Below, piece by piece: positions 44,553 to 54,562 of a stretch of 64,000 bases of DNA. Below the pieces are notes generated by a model. It worked only from the letters and a program-made list of their open reading frames with translations, was not told the origin of the DNA and did not search any database. The position numbers and the translations under genes were made by a program. Source of the DNA: Chitinophaga pinensis (GTDB taxonomy: Bacteria > Bacteroidota > Bacteroidia > B-17B0 > Aurantibacillaceae); NCBI GenBank assembly GCA_945860225.1, contig CAMAPT010000012.1, forward strand, positions 43,977 to 107,976, read 5' to 3'. Each line of letters starts with the position of its first letter. Positions within the stretch are counted from its first letter, which is position 1.

Positions 44553-46643
44553 TTAGTTCTCTAATGGCAGGAAGCTATAATTCCGGCCGTAATCTAGCAT
44601 TTGCTCCGTAAAACTATTAGGGTATTCTACCTTCACATTAGTTATTTTGCCATTTTCAATAACTGGAACTAATTTTGGTTGAATAAACCCTTGGTAAGGA
44701 GCTATTTCTAATTTTTTATAGCGTTCCAATACTTCTTTATGTAAAGCCAAATCGACTTTTACTCCGTAAGTTTCAATTAAATTTTTACCAGCTTTATAAT
44801 CTCCTTGCGATTTAATGCGCTGCAATTCTCTCAGCAATTCACCAAACAAAGTTCTTAATTGCTGATAGTCATTAATCACAAAATATGTTTTTCCGTTTTC
44901 TACTTTTTTCTCAATCACATTTTGTGATTTACCTTTTTCAAAGGCCCAAGCAGATATCATTTGCCTATTACGCATGTGGGCTTCTTCAATATTATCACCT
45001 AATTTCAAACGGCATAACTGAACCATCAAGCCCTTGGTAATATATTCATCATAAGATGCTTTACCATATTCTAATGAAGGCATCACACCTAAATCAACCA
45101 ACTTTTGATCCATTAAGTAATAAAGGGCCACTAAATCAGCTCTACCTTCTTCTAAAGCAGACGCATAATTTTTTAATGTTTCATGTGGCTGTCCTACGCC
45201 ATCTTCAATTTTCCCGCTGGCATGACCAATGACCTCGTGCATGTCCGTATGTAATTTATCCGCTAAACCTGCGTAACTCAGTACATTATTTTTGATGGCA
45301 TCATTGTAATAAAACTCATTTACGACGCTACCTCCAGCTGCTTTTTCATAAGCCTCTACGATATTTCCTAAATTAACCGATTTAGAACCATGCGTTTCGC
45401 GAATCCACTCATTATTTGGTAAATTAATTCCAATTGGCGTAGAAGGCGCAGCGTCTCCGCTTTCCATCACCGCATTAATGACCTTAGCAGAAATACCTTT
45501 TACGTCTTTCTTTTTATGCTGAGGCAATAAAGTAGAGTGGTCTTCAAACCATTGTGCATTCGCTCCAATGGTTGCTATTCTTTTAGATGCTTCAAAATCT
45601 CGAACAGAAACCACTGATTCGAAAGAACCTTTTTTACCTAACGGATCCTCATACACCTCTATAAACCCGTTAGTAACATCAATGGCACTTTCAGTATCTT
45701 TTACCCAAGCAATATTATAATCATCAAAATCTTTTAAAGATCCTGATTTATAGAATTGTACTAATTTTTCTAATGCCAATTTTTGTTGTGGATTTTCAGC
45801 CACAGTAATCGCTTTCTCTAACCAAAACACAATTTTTTCAATGGCCTGTGTGTACATCCCCCCTACTTTCCATACTTTTTCAGTTAAAACACCATTTTGT
45901 TTCACCAACTTACTATTTAAACCAAGCATCACAGGTGTTGTATCTGCTTTGTTGGTCATTTTTTCATAAAAAGCAACTGCTTCTTTCTGAGTTACTCCCT
46001 CATAAAAGTTAACAGCTGAATTGGTAATTAAATCTTTACTAGGGTCTAAATTAACTTTTTTAGGTGCAATAGCCGGATCAAAAATGATTGGTAATAATCG
46101 TGCAGAAAAATCTTTCACCGATTCGTTCGCGTTAAGTGGTAATTTACTGCTCTCTACCGAAGCAACTAATTGTTCAAAAAAGGCTTTTGAACATTCCGGT
46201 AAAATTTTCTCGCTGCCGTAATGGTGATGAATTCCGCGACTAAACCAAACTCTTTTTGCATACACCAAAAACTGTTTATATTCCTCGTCGTTCACATCAC
46301 CTTTGTAACTTTCAGCAATGGCATCAATCGTTTTACGGATGGTTAAATTGTATTTATAGTTCTGATCCCATATAATATCTCTACCACACAAAGCCGCCTC
46401 CGACAAATAATACAACAATTCTTTTTGCTGAAGTGTTAACTCATCAAATCCCGGAATCTGATAACGCAATACTCTCAAATCTGCAAATTGTTCGCTCACG
46501 TATGCAAATTCTTCTGATGTTTGTTTCATGATGGTATCTTTTTGAATCGCTATTTCAGGCGAATTAAAATCTGTTTGATTTGACTTACATGAACTAAGTG
46601 CTAAAACTACTGAAATAGGTAAAATAAGGTGTTTTGGAGTCAT
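44553..46643 (-). CDS. Dipeptidyl peptidase III (family M49), lipoprotein-like
   Basis: The 696-residue metallopeptidase has a lipobox near residue 19 (ALSSCKSNQ), so it is probably an exported lipoprotein. The M49 zinc motif is HEVIGH with H469, E470 and H474, and the third ligand lies in EEGRAD with E499; human DPP III has HELLGH and EECRAE. It releases dipeptides from the N-terminus of short peptides. The ATG at 46641-46643 fits. It is divergent from the next gene across about 90 bases. Confidence 0.92.
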   Translation of the reverse strand: MTPKHLILPISVVLALSSCKSNQTDFNSPEIAIQKDTIMKQTSEEFAYVSEQFADLRVLRYQIPGFDELTLQQKELLYYLSEAALCGRDIIWDQNYKYNLTIRKTIDAIAESYKGDVNDEEYKQFLVYAKRVWFSRGIHHHYGSEKILPECSKAFFEQLVASVESSKLPLNANESVKDFSARLLPIIFDPAIAPKKVNLDPSKDLITNSAVNFYEGVTQKEAVAFYEKMTNKADTTPVMLGLNSKLVKQNGVLTEKVWKVGGMYTQAIEKIVFWLEKAITVAENPQQKLALEKLVQFYKSGSLKDFDDYNIAWVKDTESAIDVTNGFIEVYEDPLGKKGSFESVVSVRDFEASKRIATIGANAQWFEDHSTLLPQHKKKDVKGISAKVINAVMESGDAAPSTPIGINLPNNEWIRETHGSKSVNLGNIVEAYEKAAGGSVVNEFYYNDAIKNNVLSYAGLADKLHTDMHEVIGHASGKIEDGVGQPHETLKNYASALEEGRADLVALYYLMDQKLVDLGVMPSLEYGKASYDEYITKGLMVQLCRLKLGDNIEEAHMRNRQMISAWAFEKGKSQNVIEKKVENGKTYFVINDYQQLRTLFGELLRELQRIKSQGDYKAGKNLIETYGVKVDLALHKEVLERYKKLEIAPYQGFIQPKLVPVIENGKITNVKVEYPNSFTEQMLDYGRNYSFLPLEN

Positions 46644-46699
46644 GATGGTTGTAATTTAGAGGTGCAAGATTAAGATTAAAATCGATGTTTTGCAAACGT

Positions 46700-46729
46700 T
46701 TTGGCTTTCTTTTTTAATAGCTATATTTG
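46700..46729 (+). promoter_or_regulatory. Predicted promoter of the 46.7-kb envelope gene
   Basis: TTTG (46700-46703), an 18-base spacer and TATATTTG (46722-46729) match the Bacteroidota consensus. The GTG start at 46736 lies 6 bases later, so the message may be leaderless; the box overlaps the alternative TTG at 46727. Confidence 0.55.
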
Positions 46730-46735
46730 CAATCT

Positions 46736-48235
46736 GTGCCTCGTAAATTTCTGATAATTATCACGTTAATCTTCTTATTCTTTGGACTCAAAGGACAGTC
46801 TGTTAAACGTCATTTATTGTCTCCAAAATCATTATTTTTTCATAACCGAACTTTCGTTTATGGTTACGAAGAATTGTCAAATCAATTATGGTTCAAATGT
46901 TACTCGTTTAACAACCAACTAACCTTAAAAGATAGCTTAATATTTCCACTAGGCAAAAATCATGTAACTGATTTTCTTGAAACTTCAGTAGATACCTTAC
47001 ATGATGTTCTCAATTTTTATTTTCAATTGTCAAATCAAAAAAATTCGGTTAAACTTTTAAGATTAAACGACAGTTTAAAGCAAAAGGCTTTTATAGAAAA
47101 TTATGATGCCAATCATGTCAATTCGTTGATGAGATTTGCGAATGAAAACTACCTATATGAACAAGACATGTATCTTATTAAAACCGTAACAGATACCTCA
47201 GGAAAACAGTTTTACCTAAATAAGTACCAAGTCATATCCATGACCAAAGCTTTCGAATACAAGGATGTTTGGCAATTTCCTTTCGACAGAAAATACATTC
47301 ATCATGCTTCGGTCATTTTTGCGGATAAAAACATCGTTGTTGTTTATGTTAATATTTTTGACGGAACCAAAAAAGGCCAGTGGATATTACGCTTAAACTC
47401 AAAAACAGGTTCATTAATAAAAGGGGTAAAAATTGGTAACAAAAACGATACGCGCCATTTTTTAGTTTCAGGTTTACTTTACGATAAAACAAACAAACAA
47501 CTTGACTTAACAGGTAGTATTTATGAAAATGGGGTCATTGATTTTAAAACAAATAATGGCAACTTTTCCAACCATGAAAAAAAGCACAAACTGTTTCTTG
47601 TATCCATAGATAGTTTAGGAGATATTATCGGGAGAAATGAAATGAGTTTACAACTTCCTGTAGCATTGCCCCAAAAGGGAAAAGCCACTTCATCGTATCA
47701 TTTAAAAGTGAGAGAGTTTACGAAGCTATCCGACGGACAATTGGTAATTTGGGCTGATATTTTTGAACAAGTTAAACCGGCAACATTTAACTATTTCAGT
47801 TCTTGGGAGTTTAAATTATCACCAAACGAAACAAGCTATCAAATATACCCATCAACATTTTCAGTAAGCACCTCAGCAATAAGTAATTTTATTGGAGCCC
47901 AACAAACAGATTATTATGGAAAATGGTTACTAAGTAATATCAGTGATTACGACATTTTTAAATCCAAACCCACTTCCAATCATGTTGTTATAAAAACTGG
48001 TATCGATGACGGAAACCATTCTTTTTACATCCTAAAAAAAACGGATGTAACTTTAGGTAAAAAAACATACTATCACGTATTTGCCGGCAAAAAAGGTTTA
48101 GAATATACGATTCTCCTAACGGCAGCATCAGGTCAAGGCTCTAACCTTTATTTTTTTAACTCAACTCAGTACATCAGTTTTTTAACTAATCCAGAAAATA
48201 CATTATTTGAATTAAAGATTAATAGGGTAAATTAA
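46736..48235 (+). CDS. Exported protein, unrecognised family
   Basis: The 499-residue protein has a signal peptide (FLIIITLIFLFFGLKGQ) and repeated strand-rich segments, with no known motif. I chose GTG 46736, because the TTG at 46727 overlaps the -7 box and sits before the expected transcription start. It is probably periplasmic or surface-linked. The BamA-like protein follows 48 bases later, so the two may be co-expressed. Confidence 0.65.
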   Translation: MPRKFLIIITLIFLFFGLKGQSVKRHLLSPKSLFFHNRTFVYGYEELSNQLWFKCYSFNNQLTLKDSLIFPLGKNHVTDFLETSVDTLHDVLNFYFQLSNQKNSVKLLRLNDSLKQKAFIENYDANHVNSLMRFANENYLYEQDMYLIKTVTDTSGKQFYLNKYQVISMTKAFEYKDVWQFPFDRKYIHHASVIFADKNIVVVYVNIFDGTKKGQWILRLNSKTGSLIKGVKIGNKNDTRHFLVSGLLYDKTNKQLDLTGSIYENGVIDFKTNNGNFSNHEKKHKLFLVSIDSLGDIIGRNEMSLQLPVALPQKGKATSSYHLKVREFTKLSDGQLVIWADIFEQVKPATFNYFSSWEFKLSPNETSYQIYPSTFSVSTSAISNFIGAQQTDYYGKWLLSNISDYDIFKSKPTSNHVVIKTGIDDGNHSFYILKKTDVTLGKKTYYHVFAGKKGLEYTILLTAASGQGSNLYFFNSTQYISFLTNPENTLFELKINRVN

Positions 48236-48283
48236 TAGTAATCATCCATTCCTTTGGTTACTTTCAATTTTTAAATTTAACAC

Positions 48284-49366
48284 GTGCTTCGTACAATTAC
48301 TATACTATGTTGTTTATTCTCGTTTGAGTGCGAGGCGCAGTTTAAAATGGATACGTCCAAACGAGTCAATTATTTGGTAATCCCAGCTCTTTTTAAAACC
48401 CCCGAAACAGGCTGGGCTTATGGGGTCTCATCCTCTGCCAATTTTAAAACGTCCTTCAAAGATGATTCATTAACTAGAATATCTACAATCACAGCATTGG
48501 GTATTTTTTCTCAAAAAGAACAAAACATTCAAGCCATTGATGCCACCATTTACTTTCCGAAAGAAAAACACATTTTATACACACAAATTTCGCATAGCTA
48601 TTTCCCAGATAATTTTTGGGGCATTGGTACTCATACTAGCCATACAAACATTGAACGATATGCTTTTGAGCAATTAATAGTAACCCCTCATATCAAAAGA
48701 AAAATTCTCAATCATTTATTTTTGGGGCTTTTAGCGGATTACCAAAATATTCTTAAAATTCAATACATCAAAGGTGGCGTGATGGATCAAACTAGCTTTG
48801 ATGGTAAATTCAACTATACCATTATTGGATTAGGGTTAACAGCAAGTTACGACACAAGAAATTCGACCTTTTGGCCAACCAAAGGTTTTTTTGCACAAAC
48901 CCAATATACTCATTACAACAAGACCATTACATCTGACTATAATTTCAACAAATGGACTGCAGAAGTTAGATTGTTTAAAAAAACATTTAATAAACAAATT
49001 ATTGCGACACAACTATATCATTACTTAAGCATAGGAGAAACCCCTTTTCGCTCTATGGCCTCATTAGGTGGTGCCGGAAATTTAAGAGGTTTTTACCAAG
49101 GAAGATTCAGAGATAAATCGATGTATTCTGTCATTTTAGAATATAGAGCATACCTATTTTGGCGAATTAGCGCTTGTGTATTTACCGGAATAGGCGATGT
49201 TTACGAACACCCTAAAAACCTAAACACTTCAACTATCAAAAAAAGTATTGGTGGCGGACTTCGATTGTGTATTCTAGAAAAAGAAAATCTTAATTTACGA
49301 TTCGATTATGGCTATTCAGATGTTTACAACAAGGGATTTTATTTTACGATAGGAGAATGTTTTTAG
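48284..49366 (+). CDS. BamA/TamA-type outer-membrane protein (surface antigen D15-like)
   Basis: The 360-residue protein has a signal peptide, no visible POTRA domains, then a barrel with the D15 pattern: DTRNSTFWPTKGFFAQTQYT and MASLGGAGNLRGFYQGRFRD, where LGG..LRG is the conserved lid. It is short for BamA (about 800) and is more like the truncated D15-type proteins of Bacteroidota. Its ligand or role is unknown. GTG at 48284 is the start. Confidence 0.8.
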   Translation: MLRTITILCCLFSFECEAQFKMDTSKRVNYLVIPALFKTPETGWAYGVSSSANFKTSFKDDSLTRISTITALGIFSQKEQNIQAIDATIYFPKEKHILYTQISHSYFPDNFWGIGTHTSHTNIERYAFEQLIVTPHIKRKILNHLFLGLLADYQNILKIQYIKGGVMDQTSFDGKFNYTIIGLGLTASYDTRNSTFWPTKGFFAQTQYTHYNKTITSDYNFNKWTAEVRLFKKTFNKQIIATQLYHYLSIGETPFRSMASLGGAGNLRGFYQGRFRDKSMYSVILEYRAYLFWRISACVFTGIGDVYEHPKNLNTSTIKKSIGGGLRLCILEKENLNLRFDYGYSDVYNKGFYFTIGECF

Positions 49367-49493
49367 CTTCTTTTATTTAACACTGTTTAGTTCATAGTTT
49401 CTCGGGTTAAAACCTCAAGTTCTGCTTTACTGCATTAACTTTAAATCTTGAATAGTTTGAAAACCATTCGTTAATTACTAATCACTTTTTACT

Positions 49494-52223
49494 ATGTCTA
49501 AAATTAAAATCGGAATTCTATTTGGTGGACAATCCAAGGAACGTGAAATCTCATTTGCAGGTGGAAGAACCGTTTACGATAATTTAAATAAATCTATTTT
49601 CGAGGCCATTCCATTATTTATTGATTCGTTTGGAAATTTTATATTGTTAGAATGGAATTTTGTTTACAAAGGAACCATTCGTGATTTCTACCCTCCGGTT
49701 GATTTTATTCCGGCCAGTAATACCGATTTTCAATATTATGCTGAAAATCTAGGCGCTTTATCCTCCAAACAGCAAGATGAATTAATTGAAAAAATAGGTA
49801 AAAAAATAGAAGTTCATGAATTAGCTTCTTTAATTGATTTCGCTTTTTTAGCCTTACATGGTCCTTATGGCGAGGATGGCAGGACACAAGGTTTACTAGA
49901 ATATTTAAACATTCCTTACTCAGGTAGTGGTATTTTACCAAGTGCCATCGGAATCGATAAAAGTGTTCAAAAAAAATTAATGATTAATGCCGGTTTTAAT
50001 AGTCCAAACTATTTTACCATTGATAGAAAAAATTGGCAAAACGATACGCCATCTATCATTTGGGAAAAAGCTAAATCGGAAATTGGATTCCCTATGGTGA
50101 TTAAACCTGCTAATCAGGGTTCATCCATTGGCATTTCTATTTTCAACACGACTAACTTCGATGACTTTATTACCGCTGTAGAAAAAGCTTTTTTTACTAA
50201 ACATATCACGTCTTTAGCATGGAATGCGTTATCGGAAAAAGAAAAAATAGAACTTGCCCGTAACTTATCTGATATCCGAGAAGGAATTGGAATGCCAATT
50301 AAAATTAATCCAATTAATTCAGATCAAAACAAACAGATGAATGCAACCATCTGTTATAACCAATACGATTTTATTTTTTTTATTGATAAAAACTGCTCAA
50401 GTTCAGAAGCCTTTTTATTAGAAGCTCTCGATGGAGAAAGTACAGTGATTATTGAAGGATTTATTGAAGGTAAAGAATTTTCTTGCATCGTATTAGAAGA
50501 TACCGATTCAAATAATCAGCCCATTGCTTTACCACCAACCGAAATTAGAAAAGGAAAAGAATTATTTGATTACCGCAGTAAATATTTACCGGGTTTGTCA
50601 CGTAAAATCACTCCGATTGAGGCTTCAGATGAACAAATACAAGCCATCCGTAAAGAATGTGAACGGTTATTTTCAGAATTATGTTTTGATGTATATGCTC
50701 GTATTGATGGATTTTTAAGCAAAGACGGTAAAGTATTCCTAAATGATCCAAATACAACCTCAGGAATGATGCCTTCTTCTTTTTTCTTTCATCAGGCTGC
50801 TGAAATTGGACTAACACCTTCGCAATTTTTAACCTATATCATCCGAGCATCTTTAAGCAAACGTATTAAAAACAGCAAAGGCGCCAATTTATACGAACCA
50901 TTATTAAAAAGATTAGACCAATTTTTACATCAAGAAAAAAATGCTTCTAAAACTAAACTTCCGGTTGCTGTGGTATTAGGAGGCTATTCATCCGAAAGAC
51001 ATATTTCGGTAGAAAGTGGAAGAAATGTGTTTGAAAAATTAGCTTCCTCCGAAAAATATGCACCAATTCCGGTATTTTTAACAGGTAGCTCCGATAACCA
51101 TTTATTATATCAAATACCGATTAATGCGTTATTGAAAGATAATGCGGATGATATCAAAGAAAAAATTCATCACTGGAACATTCATCCTGTTGTAAAAATC
51201 ATTATCGAACAATGTAAAGTCATAACAGACAAATACGGTTCTTCTAACAACCTGATGCAACCTAAACAACTATCGTACTCTGATTTGGCAAAAACCGTCA
51301 AACAAGTATTTATTGCCTTGCATGGCAGACCAGGTGAAGACGGTGCGATTCAGGAACAATTGGAAAAAGTTGGCCTCACTTATAATGGATCCGGTAAAGA
51401 AAGTTCATCTATTACCATTGATAAATACAAAACCAACGAAATATTGCTTAAAAACGGATTTTTGGTTGCTAAGCATGGCCTAATTACAGTTGATGAATGG
51501 AAAAATAACAAAAAACATATTAGACATCAATTAGAATACGAATACACCTATCCACTAATTGCCAAACCCGTAGACGACGGTTGCAGTAGTGCGGTAAAAA
51601 AAATCAAAAATTTTGAGGAATTCGAAGCATTTTCAACCCTCATATTTAGAACAAACGAAGAATTTGATGCAAAAGCAGCAGAAACTCTTCATATTAAACC
51701 AAAAGAAGAATTCCCTCAAAAACAGGTAATATTAATTGAAGAACTAATCAGTAAACATAACGCAAAACATTTTCTTGAAATTACGGGAGGCATGTTAACT
51801 CACCTCAATGCTCAAGGCGAGATTGAATATGAGGTATTCGAAGCATCTGAAGCTTTGGCAGAAGGGGATATTTTAAGTTTAGAAGAAAAATTTCTTGCCG
51901 GACAAGGACAAAATATTACACCTGCCAGATATTCAAGAGATGTGCACGAAAGACAATTGATTTCCAATAAGGTGAAGGAAACATTAGGTGCTGCCGCTAA
52001 AGTTTTGAACGTTGTAGGATACTGCCGCATTGATGCATTTGTTAGAATCATGAATAACAACGAGGTTGAAGTTATTTTTATTGAAGTAAATTCTTTACCA
52101 GGAATGACTCCGGCTACTTGCATTTATCATCAAGCCGCCTTAAATGGATATAAACCATATAGTTTTATTGATAAAATTTTAGACTTTGGTTCTAAAAAAG
52201 CAAGCGCTGTTTTAACCCAATAA
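49494..52223 (+). CDS. Tandem D-alanine--D-alanine ligase fusion
   Basis: The 909-residue protein contains two ATP-grasp Ddl units. The first (about 1-470) has GGQSKERE (E16), HGPYGEDG, YSGSGILPSAIGIDK, VIKPANQGSSIGIS, YRSKYLPGLSRK and RIDGFLSKDGKVFLNDPNTT; the second (about 488-909) has GGYSSERHIS, HGRPGEDG, YNGSGKESSSITIDK, KPVDDGCSSAVKK and IEVNSLPGMTP. Each likely ligates two D-alanines for peptidoglycan. The first unit has D where the second metal glutamate usually is, and an insert near 240-320. Typical Ddl is about 310-370 residues. Confidence 0.9.
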   Translation: MSKIKIGILFGGQSKEREISFAGGRTVYDNLNKSIFEAIPLFIDSFGNFILLEWNFVYKGTIRDFYPPVDFIPASNTDFQYYAENLGALSSKQQDELIEKIGKKIEVHELASLIDFAFLALHGPYGEDGRTQGLLEYLNIPYSGSGILPSAIGIDKSVQKKLMINAGFNSPNYFTIDRKNWQNDTPSIIWEKAKSEIGFPMVIKPANQGSSIGISIFNTTNFDDFITAVEKAFFTKHITSLAWNALSEKEKIELARNLSDIREGIGMPIKINPINSDQNKQMNATICYNQYDFIFFIDKNCSSSEAFLLEALDGESTVIIEGFIEGKEFSCIVLEDTDSNNQPIALPPTEIRKGKELFDYRSKYLPGLSRKITPIEASDEQIQAIRKECERLFSELCFDVYARIDGFLSKDGKVFLNDPNTTSGMMPSSFFFHQAAEIGLTPSQFLTYIIRASLSKRIKNSKGANLYEPLLKRLDQFLHQEKNASKTKLPVAVVLGGYSSERHISVESGRNVFEKLASSEKYAPIPVFLTGSSDNHLLYQIPINALLKDNADDIKEKIHHWNIHPVVKIIIEQCKVITDKYGSSNNLMQPKQLSYSDLAKTVKQVFIALHGRPGEDGAIQEQLEKVGLTYNGSGKESSSITIDKYKTNEILLKNGFLVAKHGLITVDEWKNNKKHIRHQLEYEYTYPLIAKPVDDGCSSAVKKIKNFEEFEAFSTLIFRTNEEFDAKAAETLHIKPKEEFPQKQVILIEELISKHNAKHFLEITGGMLTHLNAQGEIEYEVFEASEALAEGDILSLEEKFLAGQGQNITPARYSRDVHERQLISNKVKETLGAAAKVLNVVGYCRIDAFVRIMNNNEVEVIFIEVNSLPGMTPATCIYHQAALNGYKPYSFIDKILDFGSKKASAVLTQ

Positions 52224-52436
52224 GTTTAATAATTATAAACAATTGCGTCATTACCCTAAAGTATTACCAATTAATGCTTTGCGAATTAATTAACCGATTA
52301 TTAACTTTTTTTAAACAGTAAGTTAACCGCATGAAATAACTTTTGGTAAGGCAAAAATTACAAGTTCGTCTAAATAATTTAGATTATTTAGATGATAGGA
52401 GTTATTTTTACAAAAGAAACTATAATCCCGTTAATC

Positions 52437-52868
52437 ATGTTTGATATTTTAAAGAGTTTTGAGAGTAAATTTGGTTCTTTAAAGAAAAAAGGGCTCAGAA
52501 TTGAAGGGTTATCAATGATTGATCCTAAACGTAAAAAGCATGTGATTATGATTTCTAAGCCATTTTTATTTGATAATAGACAACTACCCAAATCTTATGA
52601 AGGGCTAGATATCAAATCTAAAATAGAAGGTTCTTTGCCTGAAGAATTTAAAATTGAAAAAGAAGCATTAAAAAAAGATTATTTGTGGGCGCCTAGTAAA
52701 TTTGAAAAATACGTAGATCGTTGCTCAGATGACATTAAAAAACAATTTGGAAATCCAAATATGTCTCGAGAAGAAATGTTAGATGCTTTAGCATTTGGGA
52801 GTTTTGAAGAGCATAAACAAAAAACGTTAAACTTAATCAAGGAAGGTAAAATTCCGGCAGTTAATTAA
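52437..52868 (+). CDS. Hypothetical protein, 143 residues
   Basis: I do not recognise this protein. It starts most plausibly at ATG 52437 (MFDILKSFESKFGSLK) rather than 52392, because the earlier part is hydrophobic and unlike the rest. It is charged, lysine-rich and mostly helical near the C-terminus (SREEMLDALAFGSFEEHKQK), with a beta-like middle (HVIMISKPFLFDN). No signal peptide or membrane helix is seen. It is a single gene followed by a terminator. Confidence 0.6.
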   Translation: MFDILKSFESKFGSLKKKGLRIEGLSMIDPKRKKHVIMISKPFLFDNRQLPKSYEGLDIKSKIEGSLPEEFKIEKEALKKDYLWAPSKFEKYVDRCSDDIKKQFGNPNMSREEMLDALAFGSFEEHKQKTLNLIKEGKIPAVN

Positions 52869-52919
52869 AAAAGTAATTTAACTAGGGTTATATAAGGGTT
52901 AAATTTTTAAATTTCTTAC

Positions 52920-52947
52920 AATCCTCTCAAAATTGAGAGGATTTTTT
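52920..52947 (+). terminator. Intrinsic terminator
   Basis: AATCCTCTC (52920-52928) pairs with GAGAGGATT (52935-52943), loop AAAATT, followed by TTTT. It ends the 52.4-kb gene. Confidence 0.85.
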
Positions 52948-53055
52948 ATTTGCTGTATACTATAACCTAAACATTGAACTCATGTTTTTGTTAATTAGGC
53001 TACTAAGTATTATAATCTCACTATTTTAAACGTTATATTTACCCCACTTTTTAAG

Positions 53056-54033
53056 GTGAGTCATATCATAGAAGACATAAAAGATCCTATCAGCAAACAC
53101 ATGGATGAATTTGAAATTAAATTCAAACAATCCATGAAAAGTAGCGTACCCTTACTAGATAAAATCACTAATTACATTGTAAAGCGAAAAGGGAAACAAA
53201 TAAGACCAATGTTCGTTTTTTTAAGTGCCCAAAGCATCGGCACTATAAACGAGAGTACCTATAGAGCTGCCTCATTAATTGAATTACTTCACACGGCAAC
53301 ATTGGTGCACGATGATGTAGTAGATGATAGTAATGAAAGGCGTGGTTTTTTTAGTGTCAATGCATTATGGAAAAACAAAATTGCTGTTTTAATAGGCGAT
53401 TTTTTATTATCTAGTGGGTTACTGTTATCGTTAGACAATAACGATTTTCATCTTTTAAAGATAGTGAGCGAAGCTGTTCGCGAAATGAGCGAAGGAGAAT
53501 TATTGCAAATTGAAAAAGCAAGAAAATTAGATATTTCAGAAGAGATTTATTTCGAAATTATTACAAAAAAAACAGCCACGTTAATTGCCGCATGTTGTGC
53601 CGCCGGAGTTGCTTCTGTTACCGAAAATCAAAGTGCTATTCAACAATTCAAAGAATTTGGAATTAACACTGGGATTGCCTTCCAAATAAAAGATGATTTA
53701 TTTGATTTTGGTGACGACACCTCTATTGGCAAACCTACGGGCATAGACATTAAGGAGAAAAAAATGACTCTCCCTTTAATCTATGCATTAAATAATAGCA
53801 CTTGGCTCGAAAAGAGAAAAATCATTAATATCGTAAAAAACCATAATGATGACCCGAAAAAAGTTTCAGAAGTTATCGATTTTGTAATCAAAAAAGGCGG
53901 TATTCAATATGCCGAAAAAATTATGCATCAATACAAGAATAAAGCACTCAACTTATTAGATTCAATTCCGGATAGTCCTTCAAAACAAAGCTTAATTCAG
54001 TTAGTCAATTATTCTATAGAACGAAAAAAATAA
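53056..54033 (+). CDS. Polyprenyl synthetase family protein
   Basis: The 325-residue prenyltransferase has the first aspartate-rich motif DDVVDDSNERRG (D86, D87, D90, D91) and a second KDDLFDFGDD near residue 215. It condenses isopentenyl diphosphate units, making octaprenyl- or a similar long-chain diphosphate for quinones or undecaprenyl carriers. The exact chain length is not visible. GTG at 53056 starts it; TATATTTA at about 53033-53041 is a near match to a -7 box. It lies 1 base from the next gene. Confidence 0.9.
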   Translation: MSHIIEDIKDPISKHMDEFEIKFKQSMKSSVPLLDKITNYIVKRKGKQIRPMFVFLSAQSIGTINESTYRAASLIELLHTATLVHDDVVDDSNERRGFFSVNALWKNKIAVLIGDFLLSSGLLLSLDNNDFHLLKIVSEAVREMSEGELLQIEKARKLDISEEIYFEIITKKTATLIAACCAAGVASVTENQSAIQQFKEFGINTGIAFQIKDDLFDFGDDTSIGKPTGIDIKEKKMTLPLIYALNNSTWLEKRKIINIVKNHNDDPKKVSEVIDFVIKKGGIQYAEKIMHQYKNKALNLLDSIPDSPSKQSLIQLVNYSIERKK

Positions 54034-54034
54034 A

Positions 54035-54529
54035 ATGATGAAAAAAATCAACTTCATTCTATTACTCATTTTCTCTTGTCTAAATATACTGTTCGTTAAT
54101 TGCAACGGTAATCATGAATCTGAAGCGCAGCAGCTTAAACAAGATTCTATTCAGAAAGCACAACTTAAACAAAAGCAAAACCCATATAGTAAATATTTAA
54201 TCACACCACCAGATTCTGATTACACAGGCGATTATATCGACAAATATCCAAATGGTATTATTAAATTTAATGGTTTCTTCCGATTCGGTCAGCGTCATGG
54301 ACAATGGATGGCCTTTTACGAAAATGGTCTTAAATGGAGCGAATGCTTTTACGATAAAGGCAAAAAACACGGCTCTACCATGGTTTATCATCCTAACGGT
54401 AAACTATTTTACTCGGGATGGTATAAAAATGATTTGAAAGATAGTTTGTGGTTATACTACGATACCACAGGTAAAGAAATTGACCGAAGAGCCTTTAGAA
54501 ATGATATTGAAACAGGCTTAGTCAATTAA
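54035..54529 (+). CDS. MORN/YwqK-type repeat lipoprotein
   Basis: The 164-residue protein has a lipobox near residue 23 (FVNCNGNHE) and YwqK-type repeats: YPNGIIKFNGFFRFGQRHGQ, YENGLKWSECFYDKGKKHGS and HPNGKLFYSGWYKNDLKDS. Annotators often call such proteins YwqK family antitoxin, but no toxin neighbours it and it looks exported, so that name is probably misleading. It starts 1 base after the polyprenyl synthetase stop. Confidence 0.8.
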   Translation: MMKKINFILLLIFSCLNILFVNCNGNHESEAQQLKQDSIQKAQLKQKQNPYSKYLITPPDSDYTGDYIDKYPNGIIKFNGFFRFGQRHGQWMAFYENGLKWSECFYDKGKKHGSTMVYHPNGKLFYSGWYKNDLKDSLWLYYDTTGKEIDRRAFRNDIETGLVN

Positions 54530-54562
54530 TTTTTGTTTTTATAACTACATGATTTTTTAAAA

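Noticed and set aside
54035..54529. Calling the YwqK-type lipoprotein an antitoxin
   Set aside because: It has a lipoprotein signal and no toxin gene is adjacent.
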